A stretch of DNA of 20,265 nucleotides from assembly GCA_031275535.1 (NCBI GenBank), contig JAISOR010000083.1, positions 1 to 20,265 of the forward strand, written 5' to 3'. The stretch comes from Treponema sp. Lineage in GTDB: Bacteria; Spirochaetota; Spirochaetia; Treponematales; Breznakiellaceae. Shown piece after piece: positions 1-6,186 of the stretch (the stretch's first letter is position 1; the number at the start of each line of letters is the position of its first letter). The notes under the pieces were generated by a model. It was not told the origin of the DNA, ran no database searches, and saw nothing but the letters and a program-made list of their open reading frames with translations. The position numbers and the translations under genes are program-made.

Positions 1-2
1 AG

Positions 3-128
3 TGGAAGTACTTTAAGACCTTCTCCCTATACATGGAACCCATGCTCTGGTTTACCTCTTCGGATGTGGAGGACGCCGAAAAGTTCGTCTTCCGTGTCGG
101 CCTGGGATTCAGGGTAGGAATTTTCTAG
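3..128 (+). CDS. C-terminal end of a probable outer-membrane beta-barrel protein (partial)
   Basis: This reading frame is open from the left edge to a TAG at 126-128 and gives 41 residues; the gene begins outside the window. The last residues (RVGLGFRVGIF) alternate polar and hydrophobic or aromatic residues and finish in phenylalanine, which is the usual C-terminal signature of outer-membrane beta-barrel proteins recognised by the BAM machinery. Earlier aromatic-rich stretches (WKYF, LYMEPMLWF) also fit a barrel. It is the only plus-strand gene in the window and converges on deoD, with 27 bp between the two stop codons and no clear terminator in the gap. The protein family cannot be named from so short a piece. 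Confidence 0.6.
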   Translation, partial: WKYFKTFSLYMEPMLWFTSSDVEDAEKFVFRVGLGFRVGIF

Positions 129-155
129 GAGGCCTTTTCCGGGAGAAATTTTAGT

Positions 156-896
156 TTAACAGCCGGCGAATTCCAGACCGACCTTGAACATAGTGGTCAG
201 GGCGGTCTGGCGTTCCAGGGCGCTTAATCCCTTGCCGGTAATATTGGAATCCGAACAGGTCAGAATGGTCAGGGCCCTTTTCCCCAGATAGGCGGCATTG
301 CAGTACAGGGCATAGGACTCCATGTCCGTCCCCGCGCAGCCCAGGCGGGCCCATTTCTTCCAGCCCTCATCGCCTTCGGCGCTGTACACGGAAAACAGAT
401 CCGAGGAAAACACGTTCCCCACAAAGAAGCGGGCCCCCAGGGCCCTGGCCGCGGCCACTCCCTTTTCCAGGAGGCCAAAATCGGCGCAGGCCGAAAAGGT
501 TCCCTCCAGATGATACTGGTGGGCATAGTTGGAGTTGGTGGAAGAGGCCATGGCAAAGAGCAGGTCCCCCGGTTCCAGTTCCGGGACAAGCCCCCCGCAG
601 GTCCCGATGCGGATAATGTTCTCCACCCCGTAATGGGCAAAGAGCTCATAAGAATAGATGCCCATGCTGGGGGCGCCCATCCCGGAGCCCATCACCGAAA
701 CCGGCCTGCCCCCATAGGTTCCGGTAAAGCCCAGCATATTCCGCACCTGGGTAAATTCCCGGGGCCCCTCCAGATAGGTCTCGGCCATATACCGGGCTCG
801 CAGGGGGTCCCCGGGCATAAGCACCGTCCTGGCAATGTCCCCGGGTTTCCCATCATTATGGGGGGTCCCCTCATCGGGGCCGTAGAAATCCTCCAT
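156..896 (-). CDS. deoD: Purine nucleoside phosphorylase, DeoD type
   Basis: Cytoplasmic enzyme that splits purine (deoxy)nucleosides with phosphate into free base and (deoxy)ribose-1-phosphate. It has 246 residues, close to the 239 of E. coli DeoD, and aligns with it by eye along its length. The phosphate-binding segment VLMPGDPLRARY holds Gly29 and Arg33, followed by VRNMLGFTGTY and the IIRIGTCGG loop with Arg96. The ribose-binding Met-Glu pair is at 192-193 (TDMESYALY). The base-contacting Ser-Asp is at 215-216 (TCSDSN), and Arg229 corresponds to the catalytic arginine of E. coli. His13 matches E. coli His4, which reaches the neighbouring subunit in the hexamer. The ATG is preceded by an AGGGGGCGG ribosome site. 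It lies 8 bp after a nucleoside-type permease and is the last gene of the operon, so it probably uses the nucleosides that the transporter brings in. Confidence 0.93.
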   Translation of the reverse strand: MEDFYGPDEGTPHNDGKPGDIARTVLMPGDPLRARYMAETYLEGPREFTQVRNMLGFTGTYGGRPVSVMGSGMGAPSMGIYSYELFAHYGVENIIRIGTCGGLVPELEPGDLLFAMASSTNSNYAHQYHLEGTFSACADFGLLEKGVAAARALGARFFVGNVFSSDLFSVYSAEGDEGWKKWARLGCAGTDMESYALYCNAAYLGKRALTILTCSDSNITGKGLSALERQTALTTMFKVGLEFAGC

Positions 897-904
897 ACCG
901 CCCC

Positions 905-1819
905 CTAACTTCTGCCCTTGTCATAGGGCTGGCCGGAAGCCCGGGGGGCATAATCCTTGCCGCTAAAGAGGATCAGGGTTACCAGGGTGATGATATAGGG
1001 CAGGGTATTAAAAAATTCCGGGGGAAGGAAGTTCAAGGACCGGATGTTGACGATATACACCGCCAGGGCCGAGGAGGTTCCAAAGAGGAGGGATGAACCC
1101 AGGATCCCCAGGGGAAGCCAGCGCCCAAAGGAGACCGCGGCCAGGGCGATAAAGCCCTTTCCGTTAATGGTGCTGACCGTATACTGGATGGTCTGGGTCA
1201 GTACCAGGCAGCCCCCCGCCAGGCCCGCCAGCAGGCCGGAGATTAACACCGCCATATACCGGACCTTTATGACGTTGATCCCCGCGGAGGCCACCGCCTG
1301 GGGATGTTCCCCGCAGGCCCTAAGCCGCAGACCCCAGGGCCTCTTGTAGAGCATAAACCAGGCCAGGATAAGGAGGATCAGGGCTATCCAGGCGGTGGGA
1401 TAAATACCGCCTATGCCGGGCATCATCCCCAACCTAAAGGGCTGGGTCCGTTCCTGCCGGAAGATGATCTGGGACACAAAGACCGTAACCCCCGTGGCCA
1501 GAAGGTTTATCCCCGTCCCGGAGACCACCTGATCCGCCCGCAGGGTTATGGACGCAAAGGCATGGATAAGGGAAAAGAGCCCTCCCCCCAGGGCCGCAAA
1601 AAGAAGGGCCAGGGGTATGGAAAAAGCCAGGGAGCCTTCCATGAGTACATGGGCGGTGGCGGCGGTCATGGCCCCTATGGACATGAGCCCCTCCAGGGCA
1701 ATGTTCACCACCCCTGCCCGCTCGCAGATCATCCCGCCAATGGCGGCAATTAATATGGGAGCCACGATCATCAATATTGAGGGAATCATATTAACCAGGG
1801 TTTGAAAAAATCCCGTCAT
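905..1819 (-). CDS. Nucleoside-type ABC transporter permease (second permease)
   Basis: Integral inner-membrane protein of 304 residues, from the permease family that pairs with BMP/PnrA-type binding proteins (YufQ/BmpE-like). The stretch ERAGVVNIALEGLM near residue 35 is the family hallmark. The rest is a run of hydrophobic segments, probably eight or more helices, with glycine-rich turns such as SGLLAGLAGGCLVL. The reading frame runs open further upstream, but I chose the ATG at 1819 because a GGGAGGA ribosome site (1827-1833) sits 7 bp before it and because it overlaps the previous permease stop as ATGA, a typical translational coupling. It would form the transport channel as a heterodimer with the preceding permease. 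Family assignment is firm. The nucleoside substrate is inferred from the operon. Confidence 0.88.
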   Translation of the reverse strand: MTGFFQTLVNMIPSILMIVAPILIAAIGGMICERAGVVNIALEGLMSIGAMTAATAHVLMEGSLAFSIPLALLFAALGGGLFSLIHAFASITLRADQVVSGTGINLLATGVTVFVSQIIFRQERTQPFRLGMMPGIGGIYPTAWIALILLILAWFMLYKRPWGLRLRACGEHPQAVASAGINVIKVRYMAVLISGLLAGLAGGCLVLTQTIQYTVSTINGKGFIALAAVSFGRWLPLGILGSSLLFGTSSALAVYIVNIRSLNFLPPEFFNTLPYIITLVTLILFSGKDYAPRASGQPYDKGRS

Positions 1820-2946
1820 TCTGTGGTCCTCCCTTTTCGCGCCTTTTCTTTCATCTGCCACTCCATAATAATCCCTACCGCTCCCCGGAGGGATATAAAG
1901 ACCACCACCAGGCCCAGGATAATCGAGGTAATCTCCTTGGGGATCTGCCGGGACTGCATCAGGGGCTGGGCGGATTTTAACATGCCAAAGAGCAGCCCCG
2001 AAATGGCGGTGCCCCAGGCGGTACTGTTTCCCACCAGGGCCACGGCGATGCCGTCGAAGCCGTAACCGTCCTGGCCCGCCAGGACCCGGCCGTAGGAAAA
2101 GGCCCCCAGGGAAACGATGGCCCCCGCCAGGCCCGCAAACGCGCCGGAGATGGCCATAGAGGTGGTAACGCTCCGGTTTACGTTGATTCCCCCGTATCTG
2201 GCCGCGTCCTTGTTAAGGCCCGTGGCCCGCAGGGCATAACCCAGCCTGGTCTTTCCCATGACAATCCAGAAGAAGAGGATGGCGATGATGGTTAGATAGA
2301 GGCCGTAATTAAGCCGGGAACCATTGGTCAGCCTTTCCAGGAGGGGGCTCGAAAGCCGGGCCGTGTCGGGAAAGTTGGGGGTCCGGTAGGTATTGCTGCC
2401 GGGAATCCCCATGGTAAGGAAGCGGGACACATAGAGGGCGATGTAGTTCATCATGATGGTGGCCACCACCTCGGACACGCTGAACCGGGCCTTTAAAAAC
2501 CCGACGATTCCGCCCCAGATCGCCCCCGCGGCCAGGGCCGCCAGCACCGCCAGGATCCAATGCAGGACCGGCACGGGGGGGCCGTAGATTGCCATAAACT
2601 GGGCCGCGGTTAAGCCTACGATGTACTGCCCTTCGGCGCCGATATTGAAAATACCGGTCCGGGAGGCAAAGGCCATGGAAAAACCGCAGAGGATAAGGGG
2701 CATGGACATGACCAGCCATTCTCCTATATACCGGACATTCCAGACCCCCCGGCGCAGATCCCAGCCTGTCAGGACCTGGACAATGGCCGAGTACATCCCT
2801 CCGGGGTCCCTGCCCACCATAATAACCAGCCCGGTGGCCACTAAAAAGCCCAGCAGCACCACCGCCGCCGAAACCAGGGCGTCGGACCCGGTAAATACCT
2901 CCAGGATCCGTTCCCGGATCCTGGAATTCCGCGATTTTTCAGCCAT
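1816..2946 (-). CDS. Nucleoside-type ABC transporter permease (first permease)
   Basis: Integral inner-membrane protein of 376 residues, from the YufP/BmpD-like half of the nucleoside importer. After a charged N-terminus (MAEKSRNSRIRERIL) there is a hydrophobic helix at about residues 23-45. The family motif ASRTGIFNIGAEGQY comes near residue 93, then further membrane segments and the cytoplasmic coupling region around ALRATGLNKDAARYGGINV. The C-terminal tail is basic. The start overlaps the end of the ATPase gene by 8 bp and the stop overlaps the start of the second permease by 4 bp, so the three transporter genes are probably translated in a coupled way. The two permeases are different proteins, as usual in this family, and not a duplication. 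Confidence 0.9.
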   Translation of the reverse strand: MAEKSRNSRIRERILEVFTGSDALVSAAVVLLGFLVATGLVIMVGRDPGGMYSAIVQVLTGWDLRRGVWNVRYIGEWLVMSMPLILCGFSMAFASRTGIFNIGAEGQYIVGLTAAQFMAIYGPPVPVLHWILAVLAALAAGAIWGGIVGFLKARFSVSEVVATIMMNYIALYVSRFLTMGIPGSNTYRTPNFPDTARLSSPLLERLTNGSRLNYGLYLTIIAILFFWIVMGKTRLGYALRATGLNKDAARYGGINVNRSVTTSMAISGAFAGLAGAIVSLGAFSYGRVLAGQDGYGFDGIAVALVGNSTAWGTAISGLLFGMLKSAQPLMQSRQIPKEITSIILGLVVVFISLRGAVGIIMEWQMKEKARKGRTTE

Positions 2947-4504
2947 TTACCGCTCCTTTGGCCGCGGCCGCGGAAGCCGAACTTCCGCCGGAGACCCCCG
3001 CCATCATGGCGCCACGGCGCCGTTCATCGGCCTCTTCCGCCGGAACAATCCCCACCACCGAACCCTTGGAAACCGCGGCAATGCGGTCGCAGAGGTTGAG
3101 GATCTCGTCCAACTCAAAGGATACCAGCAGCACCGCCCTGCCCTTGTCCCGCTCTTCCACAATCCGCCGGTGGATGTATTCAATGGCCCCCACGTCAAGA
3201 CCCCTGGTGGGCTGGGACACGATCAGCAGTTCGGGGGAAAGGTTTATCTCCCTGGCGATGACCACCTTCTGCTGGTTCCCCCCGGACATGGCCTTGGCAA
3301 GGGTGGACGCGCCGTTTCCGGCCCGGATGTCGAATTCGTCTATTAATTTTTCCGCATGCTTTACAATAACGGGGAACTGCAAAAATCCCAAAGGGCTGGA
3401 ATAGGGCCTCTTCCGGTAATCCTTGAGGATGACGTTTTCATCCACCCGGAAGTCCAGCACCAGGCCGTGCTTATGCCGATCTTCGGGGACGAGCCCAATG
3501 CCGTTCTCGTTCCGGCTGTGGATGCTTTCCCGGGAAATATCCTTTCCCTTTAGGAAGATCCGCCCGGATTTAACCGGCAGGAGCCCGCAAATAGCGGAGA
3601 CCAATTCCGACTGGCCGTTGCCGTCCACCCCGGCGACCCCGACCACTTCCCCGGCCCGCACGTCCAGGGAAAGCCCCCGGACCGCCGGAACTCCCTTGGA
3701 GCCGATGACCGTTAAATTCTCAATCCGCAGGATCGTATCCCCCGGCCGCGCCGGTTTCTTGTCTATCCGGAAACTGACCACCCGGCCTACCATCATTTCC
3801 GCCAGCTCGTTTTCGCCGGTATCCGCAACCTTAACGGTGCCGATGTATTTTCCCCGCCGCAAAACGGTACACCGGTCCGCGGCGGCCTTAATTTCCTTCA
3901 ATTTGTGGGTAATCAACACGATGGTCTTCCCCTCCGCCCGGAGGCGGTTGAAGATCGCCAAAAGTTCATCAATTTCCTGGGGGGTCAATACGGCGGTAGG
4001 TTCATCGAATATCAGGATGTCCGCGTTCCGGTAGAGGATCTTGAGGATCTCTACCCGCTGCTGCATCCCCACGGTAATGTTTTCGATCCGCGCCCGGGGG
4101 TCCACCGCCAGGCCGTAGGTCTCCGAAAGTTCCGCCACCCGGCGTTCCGCGGTCCGCAGATCCAGGTTCCCCAGCTTATTGTGGGGCTCCAGCCCCAGGA
4201 CGATGTTCTCGGTTACCGTAAAATTATGCACCAGCTTAAAATGCTGATGGACCATGCCTATCCGCAGGGCGGTGGCGTCGTTGGGATTGTGGATGCTGAC
4301 TTCCCGGCCCCGGATCTTGATGATCCCCCCGTCGGGCTCATAGAGGCCAAAGAGGATGGACATGAGGGTCGATTTTCCGGCGCCGTTTTCCCCCAACAGG
4401 GCGTGAATCTCCCCCTGGTCCACTTCAAGGCGTATTTTATCGTTGGCGATAATCCCCGGAAACACCTTGGTAATATCAATCATCTCGATAGCGGGCTGAG
4501 CCAT
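2939..4504 (-). CDS. ABC transporter ATPase with two nucleotide-binding domains, nucleoside/sugar type
   Basis: Cytoplasmic energising subunit of the importer; 521 residues with two fused ATPase domains, as in YufO and RbsA. Domain 1 is intact: Walker A GENGAGKS at 38-45, Q-loop Gln87, signature-type TVGMQQR at 144-150, Walker B with Asp167-Glu168, and switch His200. Domain 2 (about 255-500) is degenerate: the P-loop region reads GVDGNGQSE (292-300) with no lysine, the signature is SGGNQQK (407-413), and the Walker B end reads VSQPTRGLD with Ser430-Gln431 instead of Asp-Glu. This asymmetry is normal for the BMP-associated family (QPTRGLD is common there), so it is not decay. The last 15 or so residues are an Ala/Ser/Gly tail. 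The start is ATG at 4504 with an AAGGGGGT ribosome site. Confidence 0.93.
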   Translation of the reverse strand: MAQPAIEMIDITKVFPGIIANDKIRLEVDQGEIHALLGENGAGKSTLMSILFGLYEPDGGIIKIRGREVSIHNPNDATALRIGMVHQHFKLVHNFTVTENIVLGLEPHNKLGNLDLRTAERRVAELSETYGLAVDPRARIENITVGMQQRVEILKILYRNADILIFDEPTAVLTPQEIDELLAIFNRLRAEGKTIVLITHKLKEIKAAADRCTVLRRGKYIGTVKVADTGENELAEMMVGRVVSFRIDKKPARPGDTILRIENLTVIGSKGVPAVRGLSLDVRAGEVVGVAGVDGNGQSELVSAICGLLPVKSGRIFLKGKDISRESIHSRNENGIGLVPEDRHKHGLVLDFRVDENVILKDYRKRPYSSPLGFLQFPVIVKHAEKLIDEFDIRAGNGASTLAKAMSGGNQQKVVIAREINLSPELLIVSQPTRGLDVGAIEYIHRRIVEERDKGRAVLLVSFELDEILNLCDRIAAVSKGSVVGIVPAEEADERRRGAMMAGVSGGSSASAAAAKGAVNG

Positions 4505-4517
4505 AAGACCCCCTTTT

Positions 4518-4552
4518 AAAAAAACCGGCCTCCGGAAACGCGCCGCGGCGCG
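4518..4552 (-). terminator. Possible attenuator between the binding-protein gene and the ABC ATPase gene
   Basis: Read on the minus strand, the gap after the lipoprotein stop holds a perfect 14-bp GC palindrome (CGCGCCGCGGCGCG, 4539-4552). It is followed by a short CCGG-AGG-CCGG hairpin (4525-4535) and directly by seven T (4518-4524), which resembles an intrinsic terminator. The four-pair stem of the second hairpin is short, so termination would probably be partial. A leaky stop here would give more binding lipoprotein than membrane components, a common arrangement in ABC import operons. The ATPase ribosome site begins a few bases after the T run. The function is inferred. Confidence 0.45.
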
Positions 4553-4571
4553 CCCCCGGGACCGGGTATCG

Positions 4572-5693
4572 TTAATTATCCATAGCCTTCAAATCCTGGG
4601 GAAATCCGGGAAGCTGTTTTGCCTCCGCATGGGTAGGGGCGATTTTGATCTGGCCGGCAATGATCCGGGCCTTGACCGCCTCAACCTGGCTGACAATGTC
4701 CGCCGTCATGGCGGAATTGGTGGTAGAATACCCCACGCCGTCGGCCTTCATGTCCAGGGTAATCACCTCTCCCCGGAACGTACCGTTCTTTACCGCATTA
4801 AGGCCGTAGAGGGTGCCGGTTTCCACCCGCTTTAACATGGAGGTAAGCACCGCCGATTCGGTGGCGTTGTAGAGCCCCTCATCATGCTGATCCGAATCTA
4901 CCCCAATGGCCCATACATTCCGGCCCTGGCTCCGGTATTCCTTGGCCTGGGCAATGGAGCCGCCCCCGCTGGCCCCGGCGGCGGAATAAATGACGTATAC
5001 GCCGGAATCGTACCAGTTCTTGGCCTGGGCCTTCGCCAGGTCGGGGTTCCCCCAGTCGTTGACATAGTAGTCCACGATCTGGGCGTCGGGGATTACCGAA
5101 AGCACCCCCTGGACATAGCCAACCTCAAACTTGGTGATGGTGGCCCCGGGAATTCCGCCGATAAACCCGAACCGGGGATTGCTAATGCCGTCGGCCTGGG
5201 CTTTTAAGGCCGCCGCTACCCCTACCAGGTAGGAGCCTTCATGTTCGGCGAATACCACATTCAGCACATTGGGAAGGAGGACCCAATCCACGTCGATGAT
5301 CATGTACTTTTGATCGGGGTTCTGCTGGGCTACTTCCCCCAGGGCATCCGCAAAGGTAAAGCCGGTGGTAACAATAAGATCGTACTGTTCATCCGTGGTC
5401 TGCCGGATATTCGGAATATACATATCCTGGGTCTGGGCGGTTATCACGTCATAGGCGGTTCCCCGCTGCCGGGCGTTATCCCAGGTATCGCCGTAGAACT
5501 GCAAAATCCCCCGCCATGCCGCGGCATTAAAGGACTTGTCGTCTATACCGGTCGCATCGGTCAAAAGCCGGACCGTTACCGCCGGGGCGCCGGACGCCGC
5601 CGGGGAGTCGCTTTGCTGCTTTTTACAGGTGATGAACAGGAAAGACCCTCCGATCACCGCCGCCAAAGCCGCCACTACTAAAAACCTTTTCAT
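4572..5693 (-). CDS. BMP-family (PnrA/TmpC-like) nucleoside-binding lipoprotein
   Basis: Substrate-binding lipoprotein of the importer, 373 residues. The N-terminus is a lysine/arginine start, a hydrophobic stretch and LFITC, with lipidated Cys23; the lipobox is looser than the Gram-negative consensus, as usual in spirochaetes. The mature part matches the PnrA fold: TDATGIDDKSFN at 45-56, IPNIRQTTDEQYDLIV near 93-108, FAEHEGSYLVGVAAALKA at 148-165, a glycine-rich AAGASGGGS loop at 238-246, WAIGVDSDQ at 261-269 and LTSMLKR at 283-289. In Treponema pallidum PnrA (TP0319, TmpC) binds purine nucleosides. The same ligand class is inferred here and is supported by deoD at the end of the operon. ATG start with a strong AGGAGG (5701-5706) 7 bp upstream and a good promoter further up. 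Confidence 0.92.
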   Translation of the reverse strand: MKRFLVVAALAAVIGGSFLFITCKKQQSDSPAASGAPAVTVRLLTDATGIDDKSFNAAAWRGILQFYGDTWDNARQRGTAYDVITAQTQDMYIPNIRQTTDEQYDLIVTTGFTFADALGEVAQQNPDQKYMIIDVDWVLLPNVLNVVFAEHEGSYLVGVAAALKAQADGISNPRFGFIGGIPGATITKFEVGYVQGVLSVIPDAQIVDYYVNDWGNPDLAKAQAKNWYDSGVYVIYSAAGASGGGSIAQAKEYRSQGRNVWAIGVDSDQHDEGLYNATESAVLTSMLKRVETGTLYGLNAVKNGTFRGEVITLDMKADGVGYSTTNSAMTADIVSQVEAVKARIIAGQIKIAPTHAEAKQLPGFPQDLKAMDN

Positions 5694-5745
5694 TATAATT
5701 CCTCCTGAAAATTAAAACGCCAAGAATGCATTTTTTATTTTCTCA

Positions 5746-5774
5746 ATTATAACGCTCTTTATAGAGAAGATCAA
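5746..5774 (-). promoter_or_regulatory. Sigma70-type promoter for the nucleoside transport operon
   Basis: On the minus strand there is a -35 box TTGATC (5769-5774), a 17-bp spacer and a perfect -10 box TATAAT (5746-5751). Transcription would start near 5739, giving a leader of about 45 bases that ends in the AGGAGG ribosome site. The spacer contains an imperfect inverted repeat (CTCTATAAAGAG) that could be a protein site, but it is too short to call an operator. The upstream edge of the box lies 20 bp from the end of the dispersed repeat. Confidence 0.7.
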
Positions 5775-5794
5775 GGAAATAGGCATGGATTCCA

Positions 5795-6057
5795 GGGCAA
5801 AAGCATTTACCGCTTATCCGGGATATATTACAGGAAATTCACCGGTACGGTGAGGAAATTCCTTGGGGTCCTGGCGGCTGTCAAAGCCATAGGGGACCCC
5901 CCAGAGGGTCCCCCCTATGGCTTTGACACCGCCACCCCACCAGGTTTTTCTCCACCGTACCGGTGCATTTCTCCGGGGTATCCCGGATAGATGGCAAAAA
6001 ATTGCCCGGGCGTTCCTTATATGGGGGGAAGAGACGGTTCCCCGCTTAATCCGGGCA
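5795..6057. repeat. Dispersed long-hairpin repeat, copy 1
   Basis: This stretch is repeated in the same orientation at the right end of the window (19988-20261) with high identity plus small insertions and deletions. Nested inverted repeats bring the two halves together: GGGCAA (5795) with TTGCCC (6002), TATCCGGGATA-type arms on either side, CACCGGTACGGTG (5840-5852) exactly with 5953-5965, and a central stem of about 20 bp (5879-5900 with 5906-5928) that extends outward through GGCGG/CCGCC with one bulged base. A conserved tail (6016-6050) holds a second hairpin, GGGGAA-loop-TTCCCC (6025-6043). It lies between htrA and the promoter of the nucleoside operon. It encodes no transposase. It could be a MITE-like element, a terminator or insulator, or a structured RNA; the sequence does not decide among these. 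Confidence 0.85.
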
Positions 6058-6135
6058 CCGAAAACCCACACTCTACTCTCTCTTCCTCGCCGCCTTTACT
6101 CGTTAGGCCGCCCTCGACCCACCTCACTCTTCACA

Positions 6136-6156
6136 CTTTCTTCATTCTTCATTCTT
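6136..6156. repeat. Short CATTCTT tandem repeat in a pyrimidine-rich tract
   Basis: Two exact CATTCTT units (6143-6149, 6150-6156) follow a degenerate one (CTTTCTT, 6136-6142). They sit in a strongly pyrimidine-biased stretch of the plus strand, about 6066-6162, between the dispersed repeat and the end of htrA. A perfect 10-bp palindrome, CTGAATTCAG, lies at 6175-6184 just after the htrA stop codon. No gene or clear intrinsic terminator was seen in 6058-6186. Confidence 0.5.
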
Positions 6157-6186
6157 CCTTCAAATGTAGAATTACTGAATTCAGGA

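Noticed and set aside
1820..1861. Longer N-terminus of the second permease from 1861
   Set aside because: It would overlap the first permease by 46 bp. The ATGA overlap and the GGGAGGA site support the start at 1819.
3200..3270. Missing lysine and Walker B acids in the second ATPase domain, as a possible sign of decay
   Set aside because: This degeneracy is typical of ATPases that work with BMP-type binding proteins. The gene is full length and domain 1 is intact.
5814..6071. 85-residue minus-strand frame in repeat copy 1, with 67- and 66-residue counterparts in copy 2 (20055-20258, 20009-20209) sharing a stretch like VKAIGGTLWGVPYG
   Set aside because: The likeness follows from the DNA repeat. 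Indels between the copies are not multiples of three and move the frame within the element, pairing arms are conserved better than codons, and no ribosome site is seen.
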